Source: UBA11612 sp964475755 (GTDB lineage Bacteria; Pseudomonadota; Alphaproteobacteria; Rhodospirillales; Rhodospirillaceae). From it: a stretch of 8,188 nt of DNA. Each line of letters starts with the position of its first letter. Positions within the stretch are counted from its first letter, which is position 1. The stretch lies in the NCBI GenBank assembly GCA_964475755.1, contig CAYYXR010000066.1, forward strand, positions 1 through 8,188. Reading direction: 5' to 3'. Below the pieces are notes generated by a model. The model was not told the DNA's origin. It searched no databases and worked only from the letters and a program-made list of their open reading frames with translations. The position numbers and the translations under genes are program-made. Below are positions 1 to 6,559 of this stretch, piece after piece.

Positions 1-55
1 TCCTCCTTGGAAAAACCATACCTCAGGATGGACCACTTCAAAGGGGGCGCCTCAA
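1..55 (-). repeat. Left copy of 55-bp terminal inverted repeat, probable IS left end
   Basis: These 55 bases are the exact reverse complement of the last 55 bases of the window. The match breaks at base 56 (T here, G in the other copy read in the same sense). On the minus strand the copy begins TGAGGCGCCCCC near base 54 and ends AAGGAGGA at base 1, a strong Shine-Dalgarno sequence placed to serve a gene starting just outside the window. A terminal TG, a short leader and then a ribosome site is how IS3-type elements present the left end of their first transposase frame. The IS identity is inferred: no transposase codons are visible. The weak pair TTGAAG and TATGGT, 15 bases apart on the minus strand, could be the element's promoter. 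Confidence 0.75.
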
Positions 56-457
56 TCCTTGGAGCAAGTATTCCAGGCTCAGTTGAGCTCACAGAGCTTT
101 AGGCTCGGGGAAGTGTGCGAGCGATTAATCAGAGCGTATGATACCGAGACTATCACAGTTGACGTACAAGACGACTTGATGAGTTTGGCAAATGTCCTTC
201 GCGATGCCGCCAATGTCGCAGATAAGCTCAAAGACGCGGAATTAACAGCACTTTGCAATTCCTTATCCAATAACGTCGATAAGATTGCGGACCGGTACAT
301 GAATTGTTTGGATGCAGACGTCTACCTCATTAAGAAAATCACCACGGCCTTTAAGGCCGCGATGACATCACAAGGACCGGTGAAAGATTCATTGGGTATT
401 GTCGCGGATGTGGTCGTTCCGGACGACGGAGAGCCGGAGGCCCTGGAGCTGTTTTGA
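56..457 (+). CDS. 5'-truncated gene for unknown helical protein (C-terminal 133 residues)
   Basis: The frame is open from the window edge through the repeat to a TGA at 455-457. The part outside the repeat encodes 133 residues. I do not recognise the family. The protein looks almost wholly helical and soluble, with amphipathic stretches around DDLMSLANVLRDAANVADKL and LSNNVDKIADRYMNCL. The tail is acidic and probably disordered (VVVPDDGEPEALELF). No signal peptide or membrane segment is seen. The TTG at 59 and the ATG at 179 are in frame, but neither has a ribosome site, so neither is convincing as the native start. The simplest reading is that the 5' part was separated by insertion of the element ending at about 54/55, which leaves a remnant that may not be expressed. 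The gene converges on the next one, with 35 bases between stops and no clear terminator. Confidence 0.6.
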   Translation, partial: SLEQVFQAQLSSQSFRLGEVCERLIRAYDTETITVDVQDDLMSLANVLRDAANVADKLKDAELTALCNSLSNNVDKIADRYMNCLDADVYLIKKITTAFKAAMTSQGPVKDSLGIVADVVVPDDGEPEALELF

Positions 458-492
458 ACAGCGCGACACGTCCGGCGGATTCTCGAAAATAC

Positions 493-783
493 CTACTCGT
501 GCCAATTCTTGATCAAGAACTCGGAAACTTTCGGCTTGATGTTGAACCAGCGCGCATCGTTCTTTGTTGAGTCGATAACAACGAGCTTATCGTCCATATT
601 CATAGCTGCCCAAACTTTCTTACCGACATATTCGGCATCAAGTTCGCCGTGCAGGTAAAATAAATTCGCATTCAATTTGGCCCAGACGCAGCCGAATGCC
701 TCTATGGCATCGCGAATCCTGTCATCGCCGCGTTCGGGCCGAAACAATTCAATAGCGACAAAAATATTCCGGGCCTGAGCCAT
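493..783 (-). CDS. Small Cas2/SinR-like protein, tentative ferredoxin-fold
   Basis: This is a complete 96-residue gene from ATG at 783 to TAG at 493. The order of predicted elements is beta (NIFVAIEL, 6-13), helix (DDRIRDAIEAFG, 20-31), beta (VWAKLNANLFYLHG, 33-46), helix (DAEYVGKKVWAAM, 49-61) and beta (DDKLVVIDST, 64-73), followed by an aromatic ARWF and a C-terminal helix. That order, the WAKL-to-LFYL hairpin and the DDKLVVID strand recall the small SinR/Cas2/VapD-like proteins, some of which are metal-dependent nucleases or toxin components. The resemblance is by pattern only and the activity is unknown. No cas1, CRISPR array or partner antitoxin is present. The start has only a weak ribosome site (TTGGAAAC just before ATG). 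A promoter-like pair at 887-914 would give a leader of about 97 bases with a strong hairpin. Confidence 0.6.
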   Translation of the reverse strand: MAQARNIFVAIELFRPERGDDRIRDAIEAFGCVWAKLNANLFYLHGELDAEYVGKKVWAAMNMDDKLVVIDSTKNDARWFNIKPKVSEFLIKNWHE

Positions 784-826
784 GTTTCCAACTGACGGTT
801 AGATTGCCTGTAATACGATGGAGGGC

Positions 827-865
827 GCGTGGCCTCACCGAACCATTGAAAGGTCGGTGCCACGC
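827..865 (-). other. Bulged hairpin in putative leader of the Cas2-like gene
   Basis: GCGTGG (827-832) pairs with CCACGC (860-865). After a 3-base bulge (CCT, 833-835), CACCGA (836-841) pairs with TCGGTG (854-859). After a single bulged A (842), CC (843-844) pairs with GG (852-853). The loop is ATTGAAA. This gives 14 base pairs in total, most of them GC. No T-run follows on either strand, so it is not a classical intrinsic terminator. It sits 44 bases before the start codon at 783, inside the leader predicted from the promoter at 887-914, so it could be a structured 5' UTR. A protein-binding inverted repeat or a dispersed repeat unit is also possible. Confidence 0.5.
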
Positions 866-886
866 AGCGTCTATTCTCCTGCAAGA

Positions 887-914
887 AGAATATGTTAATG
901 ATCGTTCGATTCAA
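887..914 (-). promoter_or_regulatory. Putative sigma-70-type promoter for the Cas2-like gene
   Basis: On the minus strand, TTGAAT (914-909) and TATTCT (892-887) are separated by 16 bases. Each hexamer matches the consensus at four of six positions. Transcription would begin near 880 and run through the hairpin at 827-865 before the ATG at 783. The call rests on motif spacing only. Confidence 0.35.
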
Positions 915-1064
915 ATAGTGGCGGCGGGAGATCGTTTAGATTACTACTTATAATTGAAGTTCTTGTTCGGCTATGTAAGCTCCTTGGATGAAATCGGCCC
1001 CTATTCCGGAGTTGGGCCAATTTAGACGCTCACGCCTTTGAATTGCCGCTTAGGGGTCGGAAAT

Positions 1065-1073
1065 TGCTATAAG
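1065..1073 (+). promoter_or_regulatory. Putative extended -10 promoter of the autotransporter gene
   Basis: TGCTATAAG fits an extended -10 (TG, one base, TATAAG). The -35 position, around 1044-1050, is poor (GCCGCT region). A start near 1080 would give a leader of about 65 bases ending with the GGAGAG ribosome site. This is weak evidence from one motif. Confidence 0.3.
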
Positions 1074-1133
1074 GCTGCGCTTCTTCCTGCAGACCGCAAA
1101 ACAGCGGGCTACAGCAGAACGTTTTTGTGATTT

Positions 1134-1139
1134 GGAGAG
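1134..1139 (+). promoter_or_regulatory. Ribosome binding site fixing the autotransporter start
   Basis: GGAGAG lies with its GGAG core 8 bases before ATG 1146. The in-frame ATG at 1158 has no such site, which favours the longer N-terminus (MGARMSKK). Confidence 0.65.
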
Positions 1140-1145
1140 ATCTTT

Positions 1146-4100
1146 ATGGGCGCCCGAATGTCGAAAAAATATCTTGGCTCTGTGCTCTTGTGGGCGACCG
1201 CAATCAGCAGCACGACCGTGCCGCTCGCTTATGCGGGAGACCTGACAATAAGCGACGCACGGACGACGCCCGTGGATACCTTGACCGGCGATGGCGAAGG
1301 TCCCGGCACGATCATTATCGACTCTTCGGGATCCGTGCAGACCGGAAGCCTTGCTGCCGTCACCCTCAACAGCAATCACTCGGTTACTAATTCCGGAAAC
1401 ATTTCAAATCAGGGCGTTGGCATCGCCGGTATTTTGGTGGACTTGACCGCCATTGACCCGGACACAGGCGTGAGTTCCGCGCGCGATGTAAGCGGCACAG
1501 TTTCAAACGTGTCTACATTGAGTGTGAGCAACCCTCTGTCGAGCGCCGATCCAAACCTACCTATATTAAATGCCGGCATACGCGTGAGTGGCCTTGGCAC
1601 ATTTACGGGCGATATCGTCAACGGACTCGATGCGGACACAACCGGCGGACGGATTATCACCGATGACGGCGCGAGATCCTACGGGATTGCAGTGGAAGGC
1701 ACCATGATCGGCAACGTCATCAACGATGGTCTCATCCAGGTTGATGGCAAAAGCGCCTTTGGAATTATGACCACCGGGCACATCACCGGCTCCATCGAAT
1801 CTGGTGGCAACATATTTGCCAGAAACCACCAAGGATCAGGCGTGTACATCGGCGGTGGATTGGACGGCACCTATACACACACAGGCGTTATAACGACTGG
1901 CTTGGGATCTCAGCTGGTCAGTGAAGACGGATTCAATTTAACGCGCCTTCCTGCGATATTGGGCCGCAACGGCGTATGGATTGCATCTGACGTAACTGGG
2001 GGCGTCCTTCTGCAAGGGAACGGCTTTACAATCGCCGAAGAGAGCGAAAGTGTAGATGCTGCGACCGCCCTGCCCTTAGATTCCACAATCACCATTATCG
2101 GCGGTGGTCCGGCCATTTTTATTACACCGGGCGGCCCAAGCAATTCAGTCAACGATATCACCATCGGCCCGCGCGACGGCGAAAGTGGGTTCGGATTTGT
2201 CAATCGTGGCCGTGTCATTATTAGCGGCGCACAAGGCGGCGCAAGCGCCATGGGGTTCGATATTGAAGGCGTACAGAGCGGCGGCGTGACTTACACCTCA
2301 ACATTGCAGGGTGGACTTTGGAACGATGGCGGAGACTTCCGGGTATCGGCGCTCGATGCTGAGGCCACTGGTCTGCGGATTGGGGCATTCGGGCATGTCG
2401 ACGCCATTAGAAATGACGGCAGCATCTCGGTATTCACAGCCGACTCCACCTCACGCCTTATCGACGACTTTGTCGGCGAGCTGGGCGGCAACGGATATGG
2501 TGTAATTATCGAAGAGAGCGGCTTTTTAGGCTCGTTCGAGAATTCGGGCACTCTTCTGGTGGATGTGTCTGGGCCCACGTCGTCTGCATTCGGCGTTATT
2601 GACCGGTCAGGAACTCTTGCCTCGTTTACCAATACCGGCACCATCAACATGATCAACCCGGATGGGAGCAGTGGCCAAACGCTCGCCGTCGATATGAGCG
2701 CAAACACGTCCGGTGCAACATTCTACAATTCAGGAACCATTATCGGCGATGTACGCCTTGGTTCCGGCAATCAAACCGCGACATTTGAAGACGGAACAAT
2801 TTCCGGAAACCTTACATTTCAGGCCGGCGCTGGCACCTCAGGCAACACAACACTGGTCATGGATGGCGGCTCGGTTTCCGGCCAAACCAGTATCGGCAAC
2901 GGCAATCACGTTATTTCACTCTCGAATGGCGCAGACTTGTCAGGCGGGGTTGTTGCGACCGGCGGCACCATTGATTTGACTGTCGACGGATCGGAGATAG
3001 CGTTTCTAAGCACAAACCCGGTAACTGCCACCGGCGCCAGTTTCGTATCCGGTTCAACAGTGACATTTGACATTGCAGGTGGCGGCCAAGCGCCTGGTGA
3101 AGCCCTTATGGAGGCAACAGGTCAGGTTACCTTCGATGCTGACTCACGCTTAACGGCCACTGTGTCTGGGATCATTGATGATACAGAAACCTACTCGGTT
3201 ATTCGTGCCGGAAATCTGAGTTTAGGAACGTCGCTCGAAGAACTCGTGTCCACGCCGACGTCCTATATGAACAATATTGCGTTCTCAATCGATCCTAATA
3301 ATTCAAACGCCATACTTCTTGCGGTGGATCGCAAGTCCGCCGAGCAGCTTGGGCTCGGGCCGAATTACGCTGCAATATACAATTCCTTCGCTACACCGCT
3401 GAACAGCGACAAACCGGTTGCAGCCGCTCTGTCGTCGCTGCAGAACCAAACCGATTTTGAACAGGGCTTGCAGCAACTGCTGCCTGATACCAGCGGCGCC
3501 ACGCTTCAAGCCGCCATCAACAATCAGGATATGGGCACCGGCATGATTCGCCGCCGCATGGTGGCCGTTGCTAAAAGCGGACTGCCTAACCATGCACAAG
3601 GCGACGTTGCGGGATTCTGGGCACAAGCGATCGGCAATTATGCGAAACAAAACGCGCAACCTGAGCAGGCGGGCTTTTCGGTCTGGGGCCTTGGGATCGC
3701 GATTGGCGCGGATTTCCCTATTTTCAATGACCGGGCACACATCGGCGTGAGCTTGCTTGAATCCTGGCAAACAGCGAATCTCAAGGAGACCGCAAACTCG
3801 CCGATCGAATTTTACACAACGCAGTTGAGTATATATGGGCGCCACCGTAGCGAGCGGTTTTATACACAAGCCATTCTAACCGGCGCCTACAACACGTATG
3901 ACGGCGAAAGACGGTTGGATTTCGGCGGGCTCAATCGCACGGCGGTCGCCAGTTGGGATGGTTTTCAATGGGGCGGCACCTTGGAAACGGGCGCCATATT
4001 TAACTGGGATCTTTATGAGTTGGTTCCATATGTTCGTGGCGCCTTTGTAAGCGTTCATGAAGACGGCTACACGGAAACCGGCGGGGGCAGCGGTGTCGAT

Positions 4101-4442
4101 TTAGCCGTAGGTAGCAAAAATGCTGAATCGTTCCGCAGCTCTATCGGATTTAGTCTAGATCGTGATTTTCCGATTTATTACGACTCTTATATGGAAGCAG
4201 AATTCCGCGCTAACTTCACCCGCGATATCATCAACAATCCATTTACGCTCACGGCGGATTTTGTTGCAGGGGACTCGCCCTTTGTGGTGACCGGCCCAAA
4301 GAGAACCCCAAATAGGTTTAATTTTGGCCTGGGACTGGCGCACAAGGATAGCTATTCATCGGTAAGCATCGACTATGATACCGAAATCGCGAGCGGCTAC
4401 ATCGCCCACACAGCGGCCTTAACGGCGCGTTTTAGATTCTAA
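1146..4442 (+). CDS. Autotransporter (type Va secretion) with beta-helix-like passenger
   Basis: This complete 1098-residue protein is expected to cross the inner membrane by Sec and insert its C-terminal barrel in the outer membrane, exposing the passenger at the surface. The signal peptide is residues 1-30: basic MGARMSKK, a hydrophobic core (GSVLLWATAI) and an AYA cleavage site before GD. Residues from about 31 to 760 form a Gly/Ser/Thr/Asn-rich passenger of irregular short repeats such as VTNSGNIS, GNVINDGLIQVDG and SFTNTGTINM, typical of a right-handed beta-helix. A helical linker (about 765-815; LSSLQNQTDFEQGLQQLLPD) leads into the barrel, which starts at FWAQAIGNY (W825) and ends with the aromatic C-terminus ALTARFRF, close to the usual 270 residues of the family. 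I see no cysteine in the protein, which is usual for autotransporters. No protease triad or adhesin motif is recognised, so the passenger's job is unknown; adhesion is a guess. It is read alone, convergent with hisI. Confidence 0.9.
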   Translation: MGARMSKKYLGSVLLWATAISSTTVPLAYAGDLTISDARTTPVDTLTGDGEGPGTIIIDSSGSVQTGSLAAVTLNSNHSVTNSGNISNQGVGIAGILVDLTAIDPDTGVSSARDVSGTVSNVSTLSVSNPLSSADPNLPILNAGIRVSGLGTFTGDIVNGLDADTTGGRIITDDGARSYGIAVEGTMIGNVINDGLIQVDGKSAFGIMTTGHITGSIESGGNIFARNHQGSGVYIGGGLDGTYTHTGVITTGLGSQLVSEDGFNLTRLPAILGRNGVWIASDVTGGVLLQGNGFTIAEESESVDAATALPLDSTITIIGGGPAIFITPGGPSNSVNDITIGPRDGESGFGFVNRGRVIISGAQGGASAMGFDIEGVQSGGVTYTSTLQGGLWNDGGDFRVSALDAEATGLRIGAFGHVDAIRNDGSISVFTADSTSRLIDDFVGELGGNGYGVIIEESGFLGSFENSGTLLVDVSGPTSSAFGVIDRSGTLASFTNTGTINMINPDGSSGQTLAVDMSANTSGATFYNSGTIIGDVRLGSGNQTATFEDGTISGNLTFQAGAGTSGNTTLVMDGGSVSGQTSIGNGNHVISLSNGADLSGGVVATGGTIDLTVDGSEIAFLSTNPVTATGASFVSGSTVTFDIAGGGQAPGEALMEATGQVTFDADSRLTATVSGIIDDTETYSVIRAGNLSLGTSLEELVSTPTSYMNNIAFSIDPNNSNAILLAVDRKSAEQLGLGPNYAAIYNSFATPLNSDKPVAAALSSLQNQTDFEQGLQQLLPDTSGATLQAAINNQDMGTGMIRRRMVAVAKSGLPNHAQGDVAGFWAQAIGNYAKQNAQPEQAGFSVWGLGIAIGADFPIFNDRAHIGVSLLESWQTANLKETANSPIEFYTTQLSIYGRHRSERFYTQAILTGAYNTYDGERRLDFGGLNRTAVASWDGFQWGGTLETGAIFNWDLYELVPYVRGAFVSVHEDGYTETGGGSGVDLAVGSKNAESFRSSIGFSLDRDFPIYYDSYMEAEFRANFTRDIINNPFTLTADFVAGDSPFVVTGPKRTPNRFNFGLGLAHKDSYSSVSIDYDTEIASGYIAHTAALTARFRF

Positions 4443-4483
4443 GAATTTCGATTAGCTAAAAATTTAGCGCGCGCAGAAATTCT
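4442..4483. terminator. Nested inverted repeat between convergent stops, possible bidirectional terminator
   Basis: AGAATTTC (4442-4449) pairs perfectly with GAAATTCT (4476-4483). Inside lies a second stem, GCTAAA (4455-4460) with TTTAGC (4463-4468). The structure fills the whole gap between the autotransporter stop and the hisI stop. It is AT-rich and lacks a clean U-tract, so termination is plausible from position but weak by strict intrinsic-terminator rules. Confidence 0.4.
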
Positions 4484-4973
4484 AAAGCTGCGTCGGATTA
4501 GGAGCGTCGCCGTAGACTTGCTTGGGATCAAACGTCTTCTCGTCTTCCTCAAACGAGAGATTGTTGATCGCATTTGAAACATCGCCGCCAAGCGGAACCG
4601 ACCGATAGAAGCACGAGCGGTAACCCACGTGGCAACTGGCCCCAGATCCGGCCACTTCGACACGGAGCCAAACCGCGTCCTGGTCATCATCAATTCGCAG
4701 TTCGACAACCCGCTGAACCAGCCCGCTGGTCGCGCCCTTGTGCCAAATCGCTTTCCGGCTACGGCTCCAGTAATGTGCCTCCGCCGATTCAATGGTTTTG
4801 GCAAGCGCCTCAGCATTCATATATCCATGCATCAGGAGTTCGCCTGTCTTGGCGTCCGTCGTCACCACGGGAATCAGCCCGTTGTCGTCAAACTTCGGCG
4901 CCAGGGTGTTGCCTTCTTCCACCTGTTCGACGCTTATCCGCTTGCCGAAAGCTGGTCCAGTTTCTGTGTTCAT
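4482..4973 (-). CDS. hisI: Phosphoribosyl-AMP cyclohydrolase
   Basis: HisI opens the purine ring of phosphoribosyl-AMP in the third step of histidine synthesis, in the cytoplasm. The 163-residue protein shows the family signatures in order: GYMNAEAL (50-57), HYWSRSRKAIWHKGATSG (67-84), DDDQDAV (95-101) and SCHVGYRSCF (113-122). D95, D97 and D99 correspond to the metal-binding Asp triad, and C114 and C121 to two zinc cysteines. The third zinc Cys of characterised enzymes (DCDxD) is Asp here (DDDQD), a form I recall from alphaproteobacterial HisI. The protein is monofunctional, with no HisE domain fused. I chose ATG 4973 (MNTETGPAFG) over the upstream in-frame start at 5042, because the extra 23 residues (Ser/Arg/Thr-rich) do not resemble HisI. 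The ribosome site is weak. The gene is divergent from cysS and apart from other his genes, as is common in this class. Confidence 0.93.
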   Translation of the reverse strand: MNTETGPAFGKRISVEQVEEGNTLAPKFDDNGLIPVVTTDAKTGELLMHGYMNAEALAKTIESAEAHYWSRSRKAIWHKGATSGLVQRVVELRIDDDQDAVWLRVEVAGSGASCHVGYRSCFYRSVPLGGDVSNAINNLSFEEDEKTFDPKQVYGDAPNPTQL

Positions 4974-5085
4974 TTTCCAAGTCCCATATGTACGGGAAGT
5001 ACGCTGCCTTTGGCTGGGTGCTGATGCCGTTTCCCGGCCCATTTGTCAACGGCCGGAGGCCCAGTTCGGGTCGGAATTGCGGGCA

Positions 5086-5134
5086 ATCGGCGATATGTAG
5101 TTCTCTTAGGCTGCTTTGCAATCTATTCGCCGAT
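5086..5134. repeat. Spaced 8-bp inverted repeat in the hisI-cysS intergenic region
   Basis: ATCGGCGA (5086-5093) and TCGCCGAT (5127-5134) are perfect inverted copies 33 bases apart, overlapping the putative cysS promoter spacer. A palindrome GCCCGGGC (5143-5150) follows. These could be operator half-sites or chance; no regulator can be named. Confidence 0.3.
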
Positions 5135-5144
5135 AGGCTATAGC
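5116..5144 (+). promoter_or_regulatory. Putative promoter of cysS-argE
   Basis: TTGCAA (5116-5121) and TATAGC (5139-5144) are 17 bases apart, each matching the sigma-70 consensus at four of six positions. Transcription would start near 5151, about 34 bases before the cysS ATG. The evidence is spacing and motif only. Confidence 0.35.
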
Positions 5145-5184
5145 CCGGGCACCAGAGCGCCCTCCAGCATTAACCGCGTTGCTT

Positions 5185-6558
5185 ATGTCACTCAGACTTT
5201 ACAATACCCTAACCCGATCGAAGGACGCATTCGAGCCGGCGGATCCGTCAAGGGTGACCATGTACGTGTGCGGCCCCACCGTCTACAACTATGCACATAT
5301 CGGCAACGCAAGACCGGCGGTCGTCTTTGATGTTCTTTTCAGACTGCTAAGGCAGCGCTTCGGGCAGAAACATGTTCTTTACGCGCGCAACTACACCGAT
5401 GTGGATGACAAAATTAACGCTGCTGCAAAACAACAAAAAATTCCTATTTCAGAGATTACCGATAAATATAAGGCAATCTACCAGGAAGACATGGCGGCCC
5501 TGAGCGTCCTGCCTCCCACTTTGGAGCCTTGCGCGACTGACCATATTCCGCAAATGATCCGGATGATTGAACGGTTAATAGAGTCCGGACACGCATATGA
5601 TGCCGAAGGGCACGTACTCTTCAATGTGCCGTCCTTCGATGGCTATGGACGCCTGTCAGGTCGAAACCGCGACGATATGATTGCCGGCGCCCGCGTTGAA
5701 GTGGCGCCTTACAAAAAGGACCCCGCGGATTTCGTTTTGTGGAAACCCTCTACACCGGACCTTCCGGGCTGGGATAGCCCTTGGGGACGTGGTCGCCCCG
5801 GATGGCACATCGAGTGCTCAAGCATGATTGAGGCACACCTTGGCGATACAATTGACATACATGGCGGCGGTCACGATCTCATATTTCCGCACCATGAAAA
5901 CGAACTTGCCCAAAGTACGTGTGCGCATGAAGGGGCCGAGTATGCGCGCGTGTGGATGCACAACGGCTTTCTGACCATGAACAAGGAAAAAATGGCAAAG
6001 TCGGTCGGCAACGTCGTGACCGTCCGCGATCTATTGCAAAATCATCGCGGCGAAGTCATTCGGCTTGCACTTCTCTCCGCGCACTATCGCCAGCCATTGG
6101 ATTGGTCGGACGAAACGCTTCTTCAAGCTCGAAAACGCCTTGATGGACTATATGATGTCCTTGATTCCATTGAGGGGGACGCTCAACCGGGGAGCACACC
6201 TTCCGGTGAATTTCTCGACGCCCTGTTTGATGACCTCAATACGCCAAAAGCCTTGGCGGTCCTCGCAGAAGCCGCGTCAGCCGCCGCCAAATCCAAGGCG
6301 AACCAAGCGGCAGACCTGAAAATACAAATTCAGGCGGCGGGCTCAATTCTTGGTATACTACAACATGATCCGGATGACTGGCTAAGAAGCGGAACAGACC
6401 GGGACGAAATTGAGCAGCTCATAGATAACCGCGAAGCCGCCCGAAAAAATAAAGATTTCGCGGCGGCCGATAAAATTAGAGATGAATTGGCCGCGCGAAA
6501 TGTTGAAGTGAGGGATCGGCCCAACGCGCCACCGCGCTGGGTGCGACGGATATCCTAA
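5185..6558 (+). CDS. cysS: Cysteinyl-tRNA synthetase
   Basis: CysRS charges tRNA-Cys with cysteine using ATP, a class I synthetase acting in the cytoplasm. The protein is 457 residues, normal for the bacterial enzyme. The N-terminus MSLRLYNTLTR is typical. YVCGPTVYNYAHIGNAR (27-43) carries zinc ligand C29 and the HIGH-type motif HIGN (38-41). NYTDVDDKIN (69-78) follows. GWHIECSSM holds C211, and HGGGHDLIFPHHENE holds H236 and E240, the other zinc ligands. KMAKS (269-273) is the KMSKS loop. The C-terminal helical and anticodon region ends NAPPRW. All key residues are intact. I chose ATG 5185 over the TTG two codons upstream because it matches the family start; no clear ribosome site is seen for either. 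The gene is first in a likely two-gene operon with argE. Confidence 0.95.
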   Translation: MSLRLYNTLTRSKDAFEPADPSRVTMYVCGPTVYNYAHIGNARPAVVFDVLFRLLRQRFGQKHVLYARNYTDVDDKINAAAKQQKIPISEITDKYKAIYQEDMAALSVLPPTLEPCATDHIPQMIRMIERLIESGHAYDAEGHVLFNVPSFDGYGRLSGRNRDDMIAGARVEVAPYKKDPADFVLWKPSTPDLPGWDSPWGRGRPGWHIECSSMIEAHLGDTIDIHGGGHDLIFPHHENELAQSTCAHEGAEYARVWMHNGFLTMNKEKMAKSVGNVVTVRDLLQNHRGEVIRLALLSAHYRQPLDWSDETLLQARKRLDGLYDVLDSIEGDAQPGSTPSGEFLDALFDDLNTPKALAVLAEAASAAAKSKANQAADLKIQIQAAGSILGILQHDPDDWLRSGTDRDEIEQLIDNREAARKNKDFAAADKIRDELAARNVEVRDRPNAPPRWVRRIS

Positions 6559-6559
6559 A

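Larger units (their letters stand above)
784..1145. other. Divergent intergenic region (362 bp)
   Basis: This spacer separates the divergently read Cas2-like gene and the autotransporter. It holds the bulged hairpin at 827-865, a minus-strand promoter-like pair at 887-914, a short inverted repeat GGCCC/GGGCC (996-1000 and 1014-1018) with TCCGGA in its loop, an extended -10 at 1065-1073 and the autotransporter ribosome site at 1134-1139. I find no convincing protein frame, tRNA or terminator. The short frames that cross it run into neighbouring genes and lack protein-like composition. Confidence 0.7.

Noticed and set aside
702..914. Minus-strand 70-residue frame overlapping the Cas2-like gene start
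   Set aside because: It overlaps the better-supported small gene in another frame and runs through the hairpin; no family resemblance.
996..1018. GGCCC/GGGCC inverted repeat with TCCGGA loop
   Set aside because: The stem is only 5 bp with no T-run or matching promoter, too weak to list as a separate regulatory feature.
1050..1379. Minus-strand 109-residue frame over the autotransporter start
   Set aside because: It covers the signal-peptide and ribosome-site region of a well-supported gene and its composition is shadow-like.
3303..3869. Minus-strand 188-residue open frame inside the autotransporter
   Set aside because: It lies wholly within the barrel-coding region of a clear gene, has Arg/Cys/His-rich shadow composition and shows no recognisable motif or ribosome site.
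4574..5143. Plus-strand 189-residue open frame opposite hisI
   Set aside because: It is antisense to a confidently identified hisI, is rich in Arg, Pro and Ser, and crosses the intergenic region; it is a shadow frame.
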